Shown: positions 33,051 through 48,000 of the stretch, one piece after another
How the letters are laid out: the number at the start of each line of letters is the position of its first letter
Position numbering within the stretch: position 1 is the first letter of the stretch
From: Henricia sp. BOLD:AAB3569
Taxonomy: Eukaryota > Echinodermata > Asteroidea > Spinulosida > Echinasteridae
DNA length: 64,000 nt
NCBI GenBank assembly: GCA_037783545.1
Contig: JBBELK010000620.1
Coordinates: forward strand, 62,001 to 126,000
Reading direction: 5' to 3'
The notes under the pieces: model-generated
What the model saw: the letters and a program-made list of their open reading frames with translations, nothing else
Databases searched by the model: none
Told to the model about the DNA's origin: nothing
Position numbers and translations under genes: made by a program

Positions 33051-36000
33051 GTAGGTACATGTATACAGCAAAATAAAAATTGCAGAATACCCCGCAACTC
33101 AAAGTCCGAGTAGCATTGGGCAGACTGTGTGGCTTCAGAAAGATTGCTTTATAAAAGAAAGTACCGGTACGGTCCGAGAGCTAGTTGATGGATAATAAAG
33201 CATGTGCAATAAGGTCATTTTTGACTTGTGGGGTATTCTGCAATTCCTCTGCCAAAATTTACAATGATATGTACAAAAACAAATTACACACATGAATTAT
33301 ATTTGGGGAATATTATATATCAAACATTGCATGTAAAAAAAAACGGTAGCAAAACATTTGCATATGGATACGTGCAATTTGTAAATTTTGCTAAAATTAC
33401 ATGCAACTAACACTGTAGTGTGATCATGGAGGAAGAACCTTTCTTCCTCCATGGTGTGATAGAGTACCAAAGTGCAAATGTCACCTTTTATCAGTTGCCA
33501 TGGCAATGGTTCAAAACAAATGTCAGTCAACCACCTTCTTAATGTGCATTTGCAGCGAACGTTTTAGCAAATTGCAGTATTAACGGCGTATCAACCATCA
33601 TCACACTTTTATTTTTCACATGTGATACCTGGATACAGTCCTCTGGGAAATTAAGTACACTGTAATTTGGGAAAAAAAACACAAAAGAACAACTTCAAAA
33701 ATAGATGCAAGATTTGAAAAGATGACCCAAACGAAGAATATATTGTGTATTTTCTGCCTCTGAGAAAAAAACTACAGCCTAGTACAGAGGCGCATTCAAT
33801 AGCGCAATACCTATGCATACCGACAATACCTTCAATGGTGAAGGTATAGGAAAATACCCAATACCGGCGTACGTATTGTGCTATTGAACTCGCCCCCGGA
33901 GTGTGCAAATTCCCAATGTGTCAGTTCTTGGTTTCAAATAAATGTTGTCATCCCATGTTAGGTTGTTTCATTTTTGTGGCATCATACCAAATACTGTGTT
34001 CATACTTTGCTCAGTTTCTTATCCATGAAACAAAAATGAAAAGTTGGGTTCTTGGTGGAAAACCTGAGGGAGTATACCACTGTGCCTCATAGCTCAGCTG
34101 GTAGAGCATCTGCCCGGTGTGTCAGAGGTCTCAGGGAAAACCTGAGGGAGTATACCACTGTGCCTCATAGCTCAGCTGGTAAAGCATCTGCCCAGTGTGT
34201 CGGAGGTCTCAGGGAAAACCTGAGGGAGTATACCACTGTGCCTCATAGCTCAGCTGGTAGAGCATCTGCCCGGTGTGTCAGAGTTCTCAGAAAAACCTGA
34301 GGGAGTATACCACTGTGCCTCATGTACATGTAGCTCAGCTGGTAGAGCATCTGCTCGGTGTGTCAGAGGTCTTGAGGGAAAACCTGAGGAGGTATACCAC
34401 TGTGCCTCATAGCTCAGCTGGTAGAGCATCTGCCCAGTGTGTCAGAGGTCTTGGGGAAAACCTGAGGGAGTATACCACTGTGCCTCATAGCTCAGCTGGT
34501 AGAGCATCTGCCCAGTGTGTCAGAGGTCTCGGGGTAAACCTGAGGGAGTATACCACTGTGCCGTATAGCTCAGCTGGTGCAGCATCTACCCATCTGTCAG
34601 AGGTCTCGGGTTAAGGTCCCGATGAGGATTGTATGATTTTTGTTTTATTTGTTTGAAAAGTTTTAATTTTAGATAGAATTTATTTTGGAGTCATTCAGAA
34701 ATGGATGGAATTCCCTACTCATGAAATAATTTTAACTTCTGTACTCATAAATATTCATTATTTGCATATTATTTAAATAAGATGCAAATGAGATGCAATT
34801 GAGATAATGAAGTAATGATGTAATGTAATTGAGACTTCTGTGAAGAAATTACACATGTTCAGTGGCGTTACAGTATTTTGAATTGAAGACGTCCAAGAAA
34901 TCCCACAAAAATATCCAGATGCAAATGAGATGCGCAGTGTTGAAGTTGACCTCACGAAATTGGTCATTATTTCTCGCTTCATAGAAGCCAAAACCCCTTG
35001 GGTATATGTAATTGCTTTCATCTGTTTTCAGAGATACTTTACTGAATAAGAATATCACAATAAGACAACTACGTTTAAGAAATCCCACGCATGTCTGCAA
35101 GATGTAATATGAAAGCAGCATCTCTGTACTTTCATCCTGATGCTAATTCAAGGACAAGGCAGACCTACAATAAAATCTGAGTAGATTTGCTGGGGATAAT
35201 CTTATTTCCTGAATAATCGCATTTCCAGCGTGTGTTAATTTGAAATTTCTTGTGGCCCAAATGCACTTAGCCGAAAGTACAAGTCTATAAATCTAGACAT
35301 CATCAAAACATTTATATGTAGATGACAAGGATGTCTTTCAGCGGTCGGATTGAAACGAAGGACAGGGAGCAGCCAGTAAATTGAAGAAATCTTCTCAAAG
35401 TTGGGTTAAATTTGCCCCGCATTCTTGCATCTCTAAATGACTCATCCGGGCTGCCGCAGGGAATTGTAAATACCGCCTGGTTGCTCAGGTTCAGAGTGTC
35501 GTCTCCAAAATGTTGGGTTATTAATGGCTGACATTTGACCTTAAGGCGTATTGGCAGTCTGCTTGTGAGAGGCACATCGAGTGTGTGCCACTCTATAATG
35601 ACACTGTAATTGCACACGTAGGAGTGTTAATGTAGTGCTGTGATTGCATTGCTGTAAATATTTAAATTGTGCCATTTTCCTAATTTTGACAGATTAAAAT
35701 GAAAGAGGAACAATAGGCATTTATTTTATGAGGAGAGCGGGATTTTGTGATTAAAATAATTCTTTGTATCATTATTAAAATTAATTACATGTACAGTTGA
35801 AGTCAGAATTATAAATGTATGCAACCAAGTGTTAAAACTGGTGTGCTTCACCATTTTTGTAACAGTCTTTACTAAAGTCTTGATTTTGTGGAATTCCTCA
35901 CATGCATGCAGTACTTAAAAACATAGCTTGTACACCTTGCAATGGTTCGGGTAATCCTGTATACCATTTTGGGTAATGATGGTAGTGGTGTACATGTATT

Positions 36001-39000
36001 TATACTTCTGACTCTTATACTTTTAACTGTTCTACATGTACGTAAGTTAGATAACAGGAAGGAAATGGTTTACAAGTCCCTTCAGGATTTCTTTCAATTT
36101 AAATTTGATTTTAGTAGTAGCAAATCTCTAAAGTCCCAAGAATCTCCTGAAGGAGCGTGTCCTGTGTCCGGATCTTGTTTTTGAGCCTCCATTTTCCCCT
36201 ATAGCCGTGTCCGCATTGGGAGGTTTTACCGAGACGATGGTAAAATGAAAAATGGCTAAATTTTACTGCTGTCCGCATATGGACACAGTAAAAATGTTAC
36301 CGAGGCCGTGGGAGAGCATGCGCAGTGTCCCTACGCAGTTTGATCTTCACGGCCCGGACGTACGCTTCCAGAGCGCTTTTACCGACTCGCTGTGTCCCAT
36401 TAGACTTTTCGTCTCGGGAAAAGTTCCCTGGTAAATTTTCCTGGGCAGAAGTTGGCCAGGAAAAGTAATCGCTGGACTCGGGGAAAAGTTACTCAGAGGA
36501 AAATGTCCTAGGCTGTCTGCATTGGACTTAAAATGGAAAAGTACCCATCGTCTCCGTAAGTTTTCCCCAAAAAGTCCAATGCGGACAGGCCTTATGGATG
36601 TTGAGATTTTGATACCATATCATGTGTCATATTTTTTCCATTACCATTCTGAAATTTCACGCTCTCAATCCATATATTTTCAAGGATATTGTCAGAAAAC
36701 TAATTTACCCAGTTACATACATGTAAAGCAGTGCAGTGATTACACCAATCTTTTTGCTTCCACATCCAAATTGGATATTGCAAATATCCTGTTTTCTTCC
36801 CTTGGATAGTATTTTGGGGAGGTATTTTATATGATTGTTGGGTTAAAACGAAATTCATTTCCAGGAAAAATCTGAACAAGCTCCTTTAAAGAGCGCTATA
36901 ATGTGAGTCTACTGTATGTGTTATAGGCCTATCATATATACACCTGCTGCACTTATATGTATCCATGGGCTATGTCATATCATATCAGAAATTAAATTTA
37001 ATTTGCGGTTGTGAGTTTGACCTTTAAAATGTGCAAACATTGTATTACATTTTTGAAAAGAATGTGACACACTTCTGTTACTACAGTGTTAGTTTGAACA
37101 AGTTCAGTGTTTGCTTTGGGTACCGTACATGTAGGATTGGAAATGTGGTAACAGTCCCTGATATCATGTGAAGGTAATATTAGGAAGTAATCGATAGTTT
37201 GGTGGAGTGTTTAATTATGTACATGCATGTAGGTGACATTTAGAAAAAAGCAGCTACAGTATGGGTATGTTCAGACGGAGGGCTACTTTTTCTAGCCTCA
37301 ATCTAATTAACGGACTCGGCGGGGGTTCGCTGGAGCTAAAGTGAGTTAGTCCAAAGCTACAGTTTCAGAGGAGCTAAAATGTGGTCAAATTTTATAGCAT
37401 ATTAACACAGGCCAGATGACACTGAGCGAGCTACCATAGGTCAGCTGCGTTCAGTCAGTAAATAACAGTGGAGCTAAGTCATAAAAGAAACCCTGCTGTG
37501 CTGAAAGTGGGGCTACCCCCAGAATCTTTTGGGGCTAAATTTGGGGAGGGCTAGCCCCGGAGCTAGCCCCAGAGGTGGAGCTAAATTGCGTTCTAATGAC
37601 GGGAGTTAGGGGTGGAGCTAGCTAGCTCCTAAGCTACCGGTAGTTCCAGAGATAGCCCCTCATCTGAACGACCTACGTATGTGTATATTCGGGACATTTA
37701 AAGGAGCGTGACCAAATTTTTTCCCCAGAAAACGGACTTTGTTCTAACCTAACAATCATATAAAATACCTCCCCAAAATACTATCCATGGAAAGAAAACA
37801 GGAAATTTGCAATCTCCAATTTGGATGTGGAAGCAAAAAGATGGGTGTAATAACTGTACTGCTTTATGTAACCGGATGAATTAGTTTACTAAACTTAGGT
37901 GGATTTTGGCCGATATCAAATTCTAAAATTTAGGCGTCCAGAAGTGTGACATTTAAAGGCACAGGCTTGTCAGCAATGCGCGCACGCAAAATTCGTGCCA
38001 CAAAGTACGCAGCTCCATGCCTTTGCTGTGGAGCTGCATATTTCGTGGCACGAATTTGGCGCTCGCGCATTGCTGACGAGCCTGTGCCTTTAAACATTTT
38101 TCTTACTGTTTTACTATAAATTTTGAGACACAAAATACGGTAGCTCTAGATGTACTAGTATACTATGTACACTGGGCACCAAAAACTGCCATGTACATTG
38201 TGTATTTATACTGCTGTTTTCGATAAAATAAAATAAAATGCAGTTAAAAAAACAAATGCACCTTGAAACAATCAAATTCCACTCATCGACTGATGTAAAA
38301 GATGTCAATGCAAAGTCTAATACATTACCGTGAGCGCATTTCCGTGTTCCAATTTCGTCTGCGGCTTTAAAAAAATTGCCATTAAGTAATTGAATTTTGA
38401 TGTAGTCTGGGAGATAGGGGTGATGACTCCCTCATAAAAATGTTAAGGGTGATTGCAGTTTAATCATGCGGAATGCCTTCTAAAGCCGGCACAAAATGGA
38501 CACATGAGTCCGTTACTTTGCGATTAATTTATTAAAGCTGTTTAAAGAAAGCTTACTGTTTAGGAATTTTATGAATTTAAATACAGGAGGCCATGTAAAA
38601 CAGGATTTCCTAATAGTACAACTGTGTTAATTTGACTAGTTTTACTAGTAATTGTAGAACAGCTAGGAAATGAATTTAAAAAAATGTTAATTGGCAAATA
38701 GGTCTTTCCACAGTAATGGGGTACATAATAAGTCAATAATTCCTTTTATGAGTTTATCTCAAAATTCAAGAAATTGTCTTGTACTGCTCTCAGGAGATAA
38801 CCTTTACTCAAAAAGGTAAGAAATTGCTGCCACAACTAACATACATTTTTGAAAAGCTTGTGTACAAATTTTCCTATTACGTATGTAACGTGGACAGACC
38901 ATTTTGTGACATTTATTTCTGTCTTTGTTATACGTAATAGGAAAATTTGTCCACGGGGTTTTCACAAATGTATGTTGTAGGACTATTTTTCTTACTCCTT

Positions 39001-42000
39001 GGTACAAAAGTTATTTCCTCAGTTTAGCTTGATAATTTAAAGATAATTTGAAGTGAACTGGGACCTAAGATCTTGAATGTCACAGAAATGTACCCCATTA
39101 CTGAGGAAAGACACATGTACCTGTAGTACACAGCAAGAACTTTAAAGTTAATTTTTTTCTTTCTTCATATTTTAACTGAGTTCTCTCTGTTAATAGTGCC
39201 TGGATTTTGCATAAAATATTTCAAGTGTCAAAAAGCCACAAGTTTCTAGCTCGAACACAACTCCGAGCGCAGCAAGTTGTTTTAGCGTGCAAATTGATAA
39301 ATGCACAAAATACCCAAAGTGGTAATCTTAATTTTAACCAACCTTTAAGCCTAATGTGTAGGGTAGACGTCGCGTTCTCCTAATAGCCGTACACTGCACT
39401 CTACACGTGTACCCTGTACAATACATGCCACCTCAAGTGCAATCCTTTCCATCTGAAGTGTAGGAATTTGTTCTGAACATTCACGGCGGAGAGTCGTTGT
39501 ATAATTAATTATCCTGCAAGCAGCCAGAGAATAACGTGTTATGTGTGCCTAAGTAGCAAGGCTTAACAAAAAAAATTGTCTGCATCACATATGGGATGCA
39601 GCTGTCACAAGTTTTTATTTTGGTCGTCTTCTCCTGGCATGTACAGAATAACAAATTAAATTTCAGGTAAACGCATTTTTGTCGAGCCGCAATGAAGGTC
39701 CATGTATAGAGCTTCTGAATGGGGATAAAAGGGTACTTTAAAGGCCTATTTTATCATTTGCAAGTAAAACCTTTTATGAAATTATATTATATTATATTCT
39801 CTTTTAATGAACCATAAAAAAATGTCCAGACAAAAACTATGGATGCTAGGATAGGGCGACAATTTGTGTGTAAAAAAGGTATATTAGGGCGACACGCTCA
39901 ATAGGGCGACATTTTGGTGTCGCCCTAATACCTTTTTTTTTTAATCATTTTTTTAAGGTCAAAAACCATTTTTTTTAAATCGAGAACCATTTTTATTAGG
40001 TCTAGAACCGTCTCTCTTAGGTCTGTAACCATCTTTGGAAGCTTTGGGTAGAAAAATAAGGTGTCATTTTGAGTGATTCTTGCCGAAATTTCGGTGGTCC
40101 CCGGGGAGAGTCTTTCTGAAATGTCGCCCTATTGCGGCATCCAGAGTTCTTACAATTATTATTATTATTATTTCTTTCTGGTATTCATACCAAGGATTCC
40201 TCAAAAGTGCCCATTGCACTGTCACTCGCAAGCGTGGGAGAACCCATGAAGAATTAGAAATGGCCAGAGACACCAGGGAATGCCCTTGCTCTTCACGAAA
40301 GAATGCTCTGGGATCTTTAAAGTGCATTACCGTTACCTAACACACTAAGCCAACGGCTTTACATCCCTTCCGAAGGATGGAGCAAGTGTGATTAAATGCC
40401 TTGCTCAAGGGCACAGGTACCGCAGCCCGGGGGGAGGTTCGAACCCGCAACCCCAAGTTTTCACCTATGATTGTGAGTCAATGACCCAAACCACTCGGCC
40501 ACGGTACCCCACAATGCAACCTTATTCTCATAAATGCAATATTTCTGAAGAAAATGTAAGTTCTACACTCATATCCAAAACGGAGTCATGTTGAAAAAAA
40601 CTTGATTTTAAGGGTCGTGTGACTCCTTCAAAGAGTCGAGGGAAAATGGAGTCGGAGCGACTCTTTAGGAAGAGTCCAGCAACTATGTCGAAAATGACCC
40701 CAGTTTAAGGGTCACCTGACTCTTTCAAAGAGTCGAGGGAATGATCCCTTGCAAGAGTCACGACGACTCCTTGAAGAGTCAAGATAGATATATTGCTGAT
40801 CTGTATTTTGGAAGAGCCATTATGTGGAAACATCTATTTATCGCCCTTAAGAGTCTCTTGACTCGTTCAGAGTCGTGGTGACTTATTTTTAAAGTCTTAC
40901 GATTTCAATAAATCGACGACATTTTACATGTACGGTACGTAACTTACATGTTGCATTTCTAATCCAAAAAACGCTATAATTGCAAGCGCAATGCTTTACC
41001 AGCCATGGTTACAGCCTTTTCGTTAGCCAAATTATGGCGATTTTGTGCAAAAAAAGCCCGAGGGGGTATACCAACTGTGCCTAATAGCTCAGCTGGTAGA
41101 GCATCTGCCCGGTGAGTCAGAGGTCTCGGGTTTAAATCCTGATAAGGCCCTTACGATTTTTCTCTCATCCCAAGTTTGGTTACTACATTGTACAGAAACA
41201 TTTTCTTCCGATCAGAGAGCTGCTGCCAGCCGCTCGCTGTAAACAAACAAATTTGAATTTCGCCTTCATTTAATTACATCATAGACCTTGAGAAACAAAT
41301 TGTAGGAAAAGAATTAAATTCTGGTTGTGACTAACTCGGACAAATTTTTAAATTTCACACCATTGCCATTGGTGTTTGTCATACATGTACCACAGTTTCC
41401 TTGCCATTCCATAACACATACATGTCTGGTCTGTGCAACATCCTATCTAGATACGCCTACAGTACACTGTAATAGGTGTGTTTGGTTGCATAGCGCTATC
41501 CCTTTTTATAGAGGCCTCGCATCCTGCCCGAATACCACATCTTCACGGGGGACCATATTATCTGGGACACAGATTTTTCCCTATAATATGCGGCTCACAC
41601 ACGGAACGTGTGCATGCAACATGGTGCACTTGTCAAGTCTATAGTCCAACTGTCACACAGCAGTATATGTATACATGGAGAAGGGATAGTGGAATTTTAT
41701 CGTAGGTTTTACATCGGATAAAACCACGCCACTTCATAATGTAAGGGCTAAAATATGCTTTCCGATAGTCCAGGTTTTGTCGTTTTTTTTTTTTACTTAA
41801 AGGGCCCCTTATTTAGGATTTTTATCAATGAAATCTATGCTTTAAAACCACTTTACTCAGTTAAAGTCATAAAAATCCTATTTGGAGCTTGCTTTGGGGG
41901 TTAAAACAAAGGTTTTTAGTTTTTATGCTAATGCGAATATGCATATTCATGACCAAGGTCACGACGTCACAAGAGGCAAACACGGGAAAATCACATTGAC

Positions 42001-45000
42001 CTGTGCACAAAAGATTCCACTTTTTTCTCAATTTTCCTGAAACTTTTGTAATCAATGGCTGTTTGAGTTTGTTTTACATGTTGCCTGCTGTAAGCCATGA
42101 CAAAACTGGGGGTAGAAACTGCAGCAATTTGCCACAAGTCCAACTTGAAGTCTTATGTTTTTTCTTAACTTTTCCCTTCTGTCTTCCTTATGTGATGCAC
42201 TCAAAACAGCGCCCTCTGTCTGTGATTTATTGCAATGAAATCTTCAAAGTTGAAAAATGCCACCTTTTATTGATTTTACATCCAAACGAACAATAGTATG
42301 TCTTGCAGAACAAGTAATCCGTCATTATGAAGCAAAGCTTAGGCATAAAGTTGTTTAGGACGTCACAGGCCCTTTAAACGGTGAATGTATATTTTTTTCT
42401 GGCTGTGGTTTAGTAAAAAAATTGTTTGTCTAGTAAATTGTCGGGGTAATAATCCAACTTTGAAAATGTCTTCTCTAATTAAGTTGACACTGAAACTAAT
42501 CGAAATAAAGATGAAATGTTTTTCAAACACTTATGACAAAATAAGCTTCGCCAGATGGTCAGCATGGTTTGTGAAGAAATTTTGTGCAATTCGTTTTTAA
42601 ACTCCCAATATCAATATTTTTCTAAAACAGATGGCAAAATCTTTTTTTTTTACTATTACGTTTATGTTAGGGACTTGGAAATCTGTGACATCATCGCCCG
42701 CGCATTAGGTACACTCGTAATAGTACTGTTTCACAATGCATTCTTGCCGTTTCTCAAGTTGCGCATCATGAAAAATGCGCTCTAAAACATCACAGCATTG
42801 TTCAATTAAAACTTTTTTAATAGATACATGTACTAAAAATAAAGCATACCTTCTGACGATATGCATTTTATACTGGGGCACAGCAAGACGTTTGTTTAAT
42901 ACATGTGAGATTTCTGGTCCAAAAAAGGCAGTTCATGTTGCGAGACAGACTTGTGAAACTGCTGACAGTTTTAGGAAATGTTTGTTTGTGTTTGTGCCAA
43001 ATTTCATTGAAGAAAACATTTAATTTGCTTGCTGCTTTAGCTCACAGACATGATTAACGGCTCCTTTTTGCAAACGTTGTCGCGTGCGTAGTCTTCATTC
43101 CAGGCGTAAATTTGTGCTGCATTTAAGCTTTCGTTACAAAATCGTTACAAAATCAAACTTTAATTTTTTGTTTTCCCCCTAAGTCCTTATTTATGTAATT
43201 ACATTATACACCCTTTCCTTTTTCGTGGAAGAAAAAGAAAACATAATTGATGGTACCAGCTTCTGACTAAATGCATACTGCAAATGTACGTGCCCACGAT
43301 CTCTTTTGCAGTTAAACTTTAATATCGTGTATGGGAATTATAAATTGCCAGCAGACTTTATACCGTGTATGTCATCTATCTTTAGGCCTCGAAATAATTG
43401 AATATCCTAAGAAATCAATACCAGTACTGGAATATCAAATTTGTAATTTCGTAGAAGGAGTTCACACTTTGCTATGTACGGTAGGCCCTACAGTACTGTG
43501 TACGTATGGTACATGTACTGTGCATTACGTTAATGCACAGCAGCGTACATGTACCATACATGTACATACATGTGTACAATACACTTTGCATATTACCGTA
43601 CGTAGACACTTGTACAGGTACATGTACAAGTGTACCCGCTCATATAATTTTACTATCTAAATTTAGAAAATTACGTATTCGTACTAAGAATATTTTTGAA
43701 GCAGAATTTTTTTCTAATGCATTGTGTGAAATTAAACTGCCCACGCAAAGGAAAATGTCAACATTATCTCAAGTACATTGGCAGTGTCGTTGTTTGTTTT
43801 TACTTTCGGTGTATGGCATTTCGTATTTTGTGAAAACTTAATAGTCTTTTACTGAAGGTGATTAACTGAAATGGTTTCGGCAGTAATTAACTCATTGAGT
43901 ATTGTAACCTTGCTGTGAAAATACTGAGGAGTATTAATTAGGGCCATCGTCTTTAAAGAGATAAAAAAACACTAACGTTGAATTTGACGCGGTGAAGCGC
44001 TATTTCACAGTGACACATGTACTGGTAGTTAATATGGGTCTGTCCACAGTAATGGGGTACATTTGAAAAATAAGTCAATAATTCCTTTTAGATGTCTTTA
44101 GTTTATCTCAGAATTAAAGAAATGTCCTTGTTTTGTTTTTAGGAGATAATTTTTGCCCAAAAAGGTACGAAATTACTGCCACAACATACATTTTTGAAAA
44201 GCTTGTGTACAAATTTTTCTATTATGTATGTAACGTGGACAGACCATTTTATGACATTTTTTTCCGTCCTTGATACATGCGTAATAGGAAAATTTGTGCA
44301 TGGAGTTTTCACAAATGTATGTTGTAGGACTATTTTTCGTACTCCTTGGTGAAAAAGTTATTTCCTCAGTTTAGCTTGATAATTTAAAGATAAAATTAAG
44401 ACATTTGAACTGAACTGGGACCTAAGATCTTGAATGTTACAGAAATGTACCCCATTACTGTGGAAAGACCATATATACAAATACAACATGGTTTGATGGG
44501 TAATAGTAAAAACTAATGATCCTGAGGTGTTGGATGATTGGGACTATCTCCCGAGGCACAAGCCGAGGGAGATAGTCCCAGTCATCCAACACCGAGGGAT
44601 CATTAGTTTTTACTATTTTCCCTCGAACCATGTTGTATTTGTCTTACTATACCTCATAAATATTCTGTCAGGCAGCCGTGGTATTTCATGGATCTGAACC
44701 TCCATTTCTGAGGTCGCAAAGCAAGCACCGCGCTGACGTCGGTTTGATTTCTACTGTAATAGACTGGTACAATGTGCTCACTACTGACTTCCACGGGCAT
44801 GCACGTAAAATGCATGCACGTAAAATGCATGCATAGTTGGTCCATTTAATTATAAAGATCACAACGCACTGGGACAAATCTAAGGCAGTGAGACAAATCT
44901 AAGGCAGATGCTCCACGTCATGCGCGCGTGCAAAGACGCGGGGAAATAGTATACAAATATTGACTGCAATGAGGGGCATGGTTAAGATTATAGGCCCTCT

Positions 45001-48000
45001 GTGATCTCAAAGCCATGACTTTGCCCCGAGGTGGAAGCCGAGGGGCATAGTCATGGCTTCGAGATCACCAAGGGTCTATAATCTTAACCATAACCTAAAT
45101 AAAAAGAAGTCAATATTTGTTTTATATACCGAACGTGTAGATTTTTGTCATCTGGTTGGTTAAAAACATGTAAAGTTAGACAGTCATAACAGTGGTCCTT
45201 CGAGTTTTGATTTCGGAAGCTGGTCATCGGCAGAAAAGTTGTATATTTACAGCAAAAATTGGTAGCATAATCCCATGACACTTTAGTAGTACATTTCACC
45301 TCACACTGTTTTCACTGAAGGCCTCTTATTTTCTAGATTTTTCCCTATAATATGCAGCTCACACAAGTCGCGCAGGCCAGGTCGAGTTTTCGCAACCATA
45401 AGTAGAAATCTGTAGCGGATCCACGCTCATTAAAATACCAGAACAGAATGGAAATTCCAAGCGGTGCACGCACATTCCAGGCGGTATCTGGGCACTGCCA
45501 GGAATTTCCATTGTGTTTTTTTTTTCTTTCATTTTAATAAGTGTGGATCTGCCGCAGATTTCTACCTTTTTTCATAATTGGTCACATATAAACCGTGTAA
45601 AAAATTTAGTTTGATGATTAAAATGCAAAATTAGGATGGAAAAAGTGTCATGAATTTTTAATTTACTTAAGAAAAACTTATAATTTTTGTCTCAGAGGGT
45701 GTCCGTGCATGGTAATCTTTCCATTAACTTCAACAACTGTAAGTTTTCCTAAAAAAGTATTTGCCGTATAGCCACGGAACCAGCCTAGAAGGACGGCAGC
45801 TTTGCACAATTTCATGAATGTAGATGAGGTACTGAGCTGACTTACACACATGTTGCTTTTTATCACACACATCCTCAATCACACATGGAGATAATTTCCA
45901 TTTTCAACAGTTTTCCCCATCATGTACATGTAATCAGTCTTTACAAAATGGACTTGATTATCAATAAATTAATATTTCTTTCTTTGTATTTTTTGCAGGA
46001 TCCTCGATTCAATTGTGAAATAGACCTGCAAACAGGGTACAAAACCCGAAGTATGTTGTCTATGCCCATCAAGGCCCCTTCAGGGGAGGTGATAGGTGTG
46101 GCGCAGGTTATTAATAAAATTGGCAGTAAAGACAGGCACGAAGCTTTTACCGATGGCGACGAAAAGGTAGGTCAATTTATTTATTCCTTCCTTCGTTTCC
46201 CTCAAACACTGGACTGCTCGGGGCTCGGTGTGTGTGAAATTTGATTTTTTCATAAACCTGTTATGGCCCTGAAAAAGCTGAAGAGCATTCGGTGGTATCA
46301 GGAATGTGCAGATCCGTGCTTAAAGATGTAGTGTCTAGACCGAGAGATGATTTCAACTTGAAAAATAAATTTGGATAAAATGTTGATAATTATGTTATTG
46401 ACTGAAATATTGGTGAAGAAATCCACTGGGAAAGGTTATGGAACAAAGAGGTGCAGTTTTGAAAAATTTTTGTGTGTGTTTAATTTATTTCATGTACCAA
46501 ATCAACGACATCATTAATGCCGGTTAGAGATTTAAAAGAAGATGAGGAAATAATTTTTGGTTTTAGAGGTGGAAGGAAAACCTTCAAACACAAGCACGTA
46601 GAACGTGATCCAAAACTGGTAAACACTGGATGAAGATTTCAAAATTTCTTAAATTAATCAAAATAATACCTCGATTTGTAAAGAAATGTCCATATTTTAC
46701 AATCATATTACAAAAATTAACAGAATAAATTTGACTGGGCACACTGTGCCATCACATTTTCAAGAAATAGTTGAAAATGCATGTAAAAAATTGCCTTTTT
46801 TGTCAAGATTATTGATTATCTGTCCCTCACGCATAAAAACAACCTCTGCATAAAACTGTAAAGTTAATTTCAACATGTGATAAACTGGGTGTGTGTATTA
46901 ACATAACAAACAGGTTCACTTTAGTTTTCATTTGTTTTTAACTAAGGAAAGGCATTTGTCTCTTGATTTCCGTCCCTCACGCATGAGGGAAGCAATTGGA
47001 TCACGCTCTGTAGGGAAAACCTACGTCATCAAACAGAATCTAAAAACCCCAATCCACATAATGACCTGGTCAGGATTCGAACCCGGGTCACAAAGGTGGG
47101 AGGTGATGAAGATAACACTACACTATTCTAAGCACCCCCTTAACTCCTATTGATCAAATTTTTCCTGAACTTTTTCAAAAGCTACACGTGTACCACTGAA
47201 TTCTGAGATAATTTTACGTTCAATTTGACAAATTTGCTTCTGTGAAAATATGAGAGAAAAAAATTTTAAATAGTGAAAATATTACAAATATTGAAAATTA
47301 TGGAAAATTGTGGCTACTAGAGTTTGTTCATAACCACTGTTTTGGGGTGTGTTTCAGCAGGCCAGTTAAATTAAACAAATTGGAATGACATAAAATAGGC
47401 CTAGTCTTTTGCTTGTTTTTCCCCCTACTTTTCCCTCTACTTTCCCCCTACAGGTATTCGCTCAGTACCTCCAGTTCTGCGGAATTGGCATCAACAATGC
47501 ACGAATCTACGAGCGAGCAACCATGGAAATCCGGCGCAACCAGGTGAGAGCCCTATAACTATTTTAATTTAAATCCTAGCTATTTATCGTGTGAAGTGTC
47601 GTCGGATTATTAAATTTCAACTGTCGTCCTGTTCATGCCCTGTTTCGTCTGTCAGAACTACGGGATTCTTGCCTAAGGCTCCACAGAAATCAATATCGGG
47701 TTTACTTCATTTTGAACAGATAAAAAAAAATGTAGGAAACTGTAGGAATCTGTCAATTTGATTTTGAGTACGGAGAAACCAAAGCTTGTTGCATTCAACT
47801 ATTGATAAATTTTCACTGGGATTTCACTGGGATTAAATTTAAAGACCTGTGTTATTGTTGTAAAAGCCAAAATGAATTCCATTGCCATGGATACACTACT
47901 CACAATAAGTTAGGGATATTGGTATGTTGTCAATTTTGGACATTTTTTGTTAATGACTGTTTTCATCTATTCCTGTGACAAGGTGTCTGTCATGCAGATA

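Noticed and set aside
34052-34614. Open frames repeating [14 protein letters not shown]-like peptides (also at 50515-51913, minus)
   Set aside because: They are translations of the tRNA-like tandem repeats, whose unit of 78 bp happens to be a multiple of three. The periodicity comes from RNA-like sequence, not protein.
35312-35617. Minus ORF of 101 residues in PDE5 intron 1
   Set aside because: No splice context, no family resemblance, and ordinary intron composition.
46932-47153. tRNA gene around the GGTTCGAATCC-type B box on minus strand
   Set aside because: Only the B box and SINE body are present; no acceptor or anticodon stems, so a SINE fragment.
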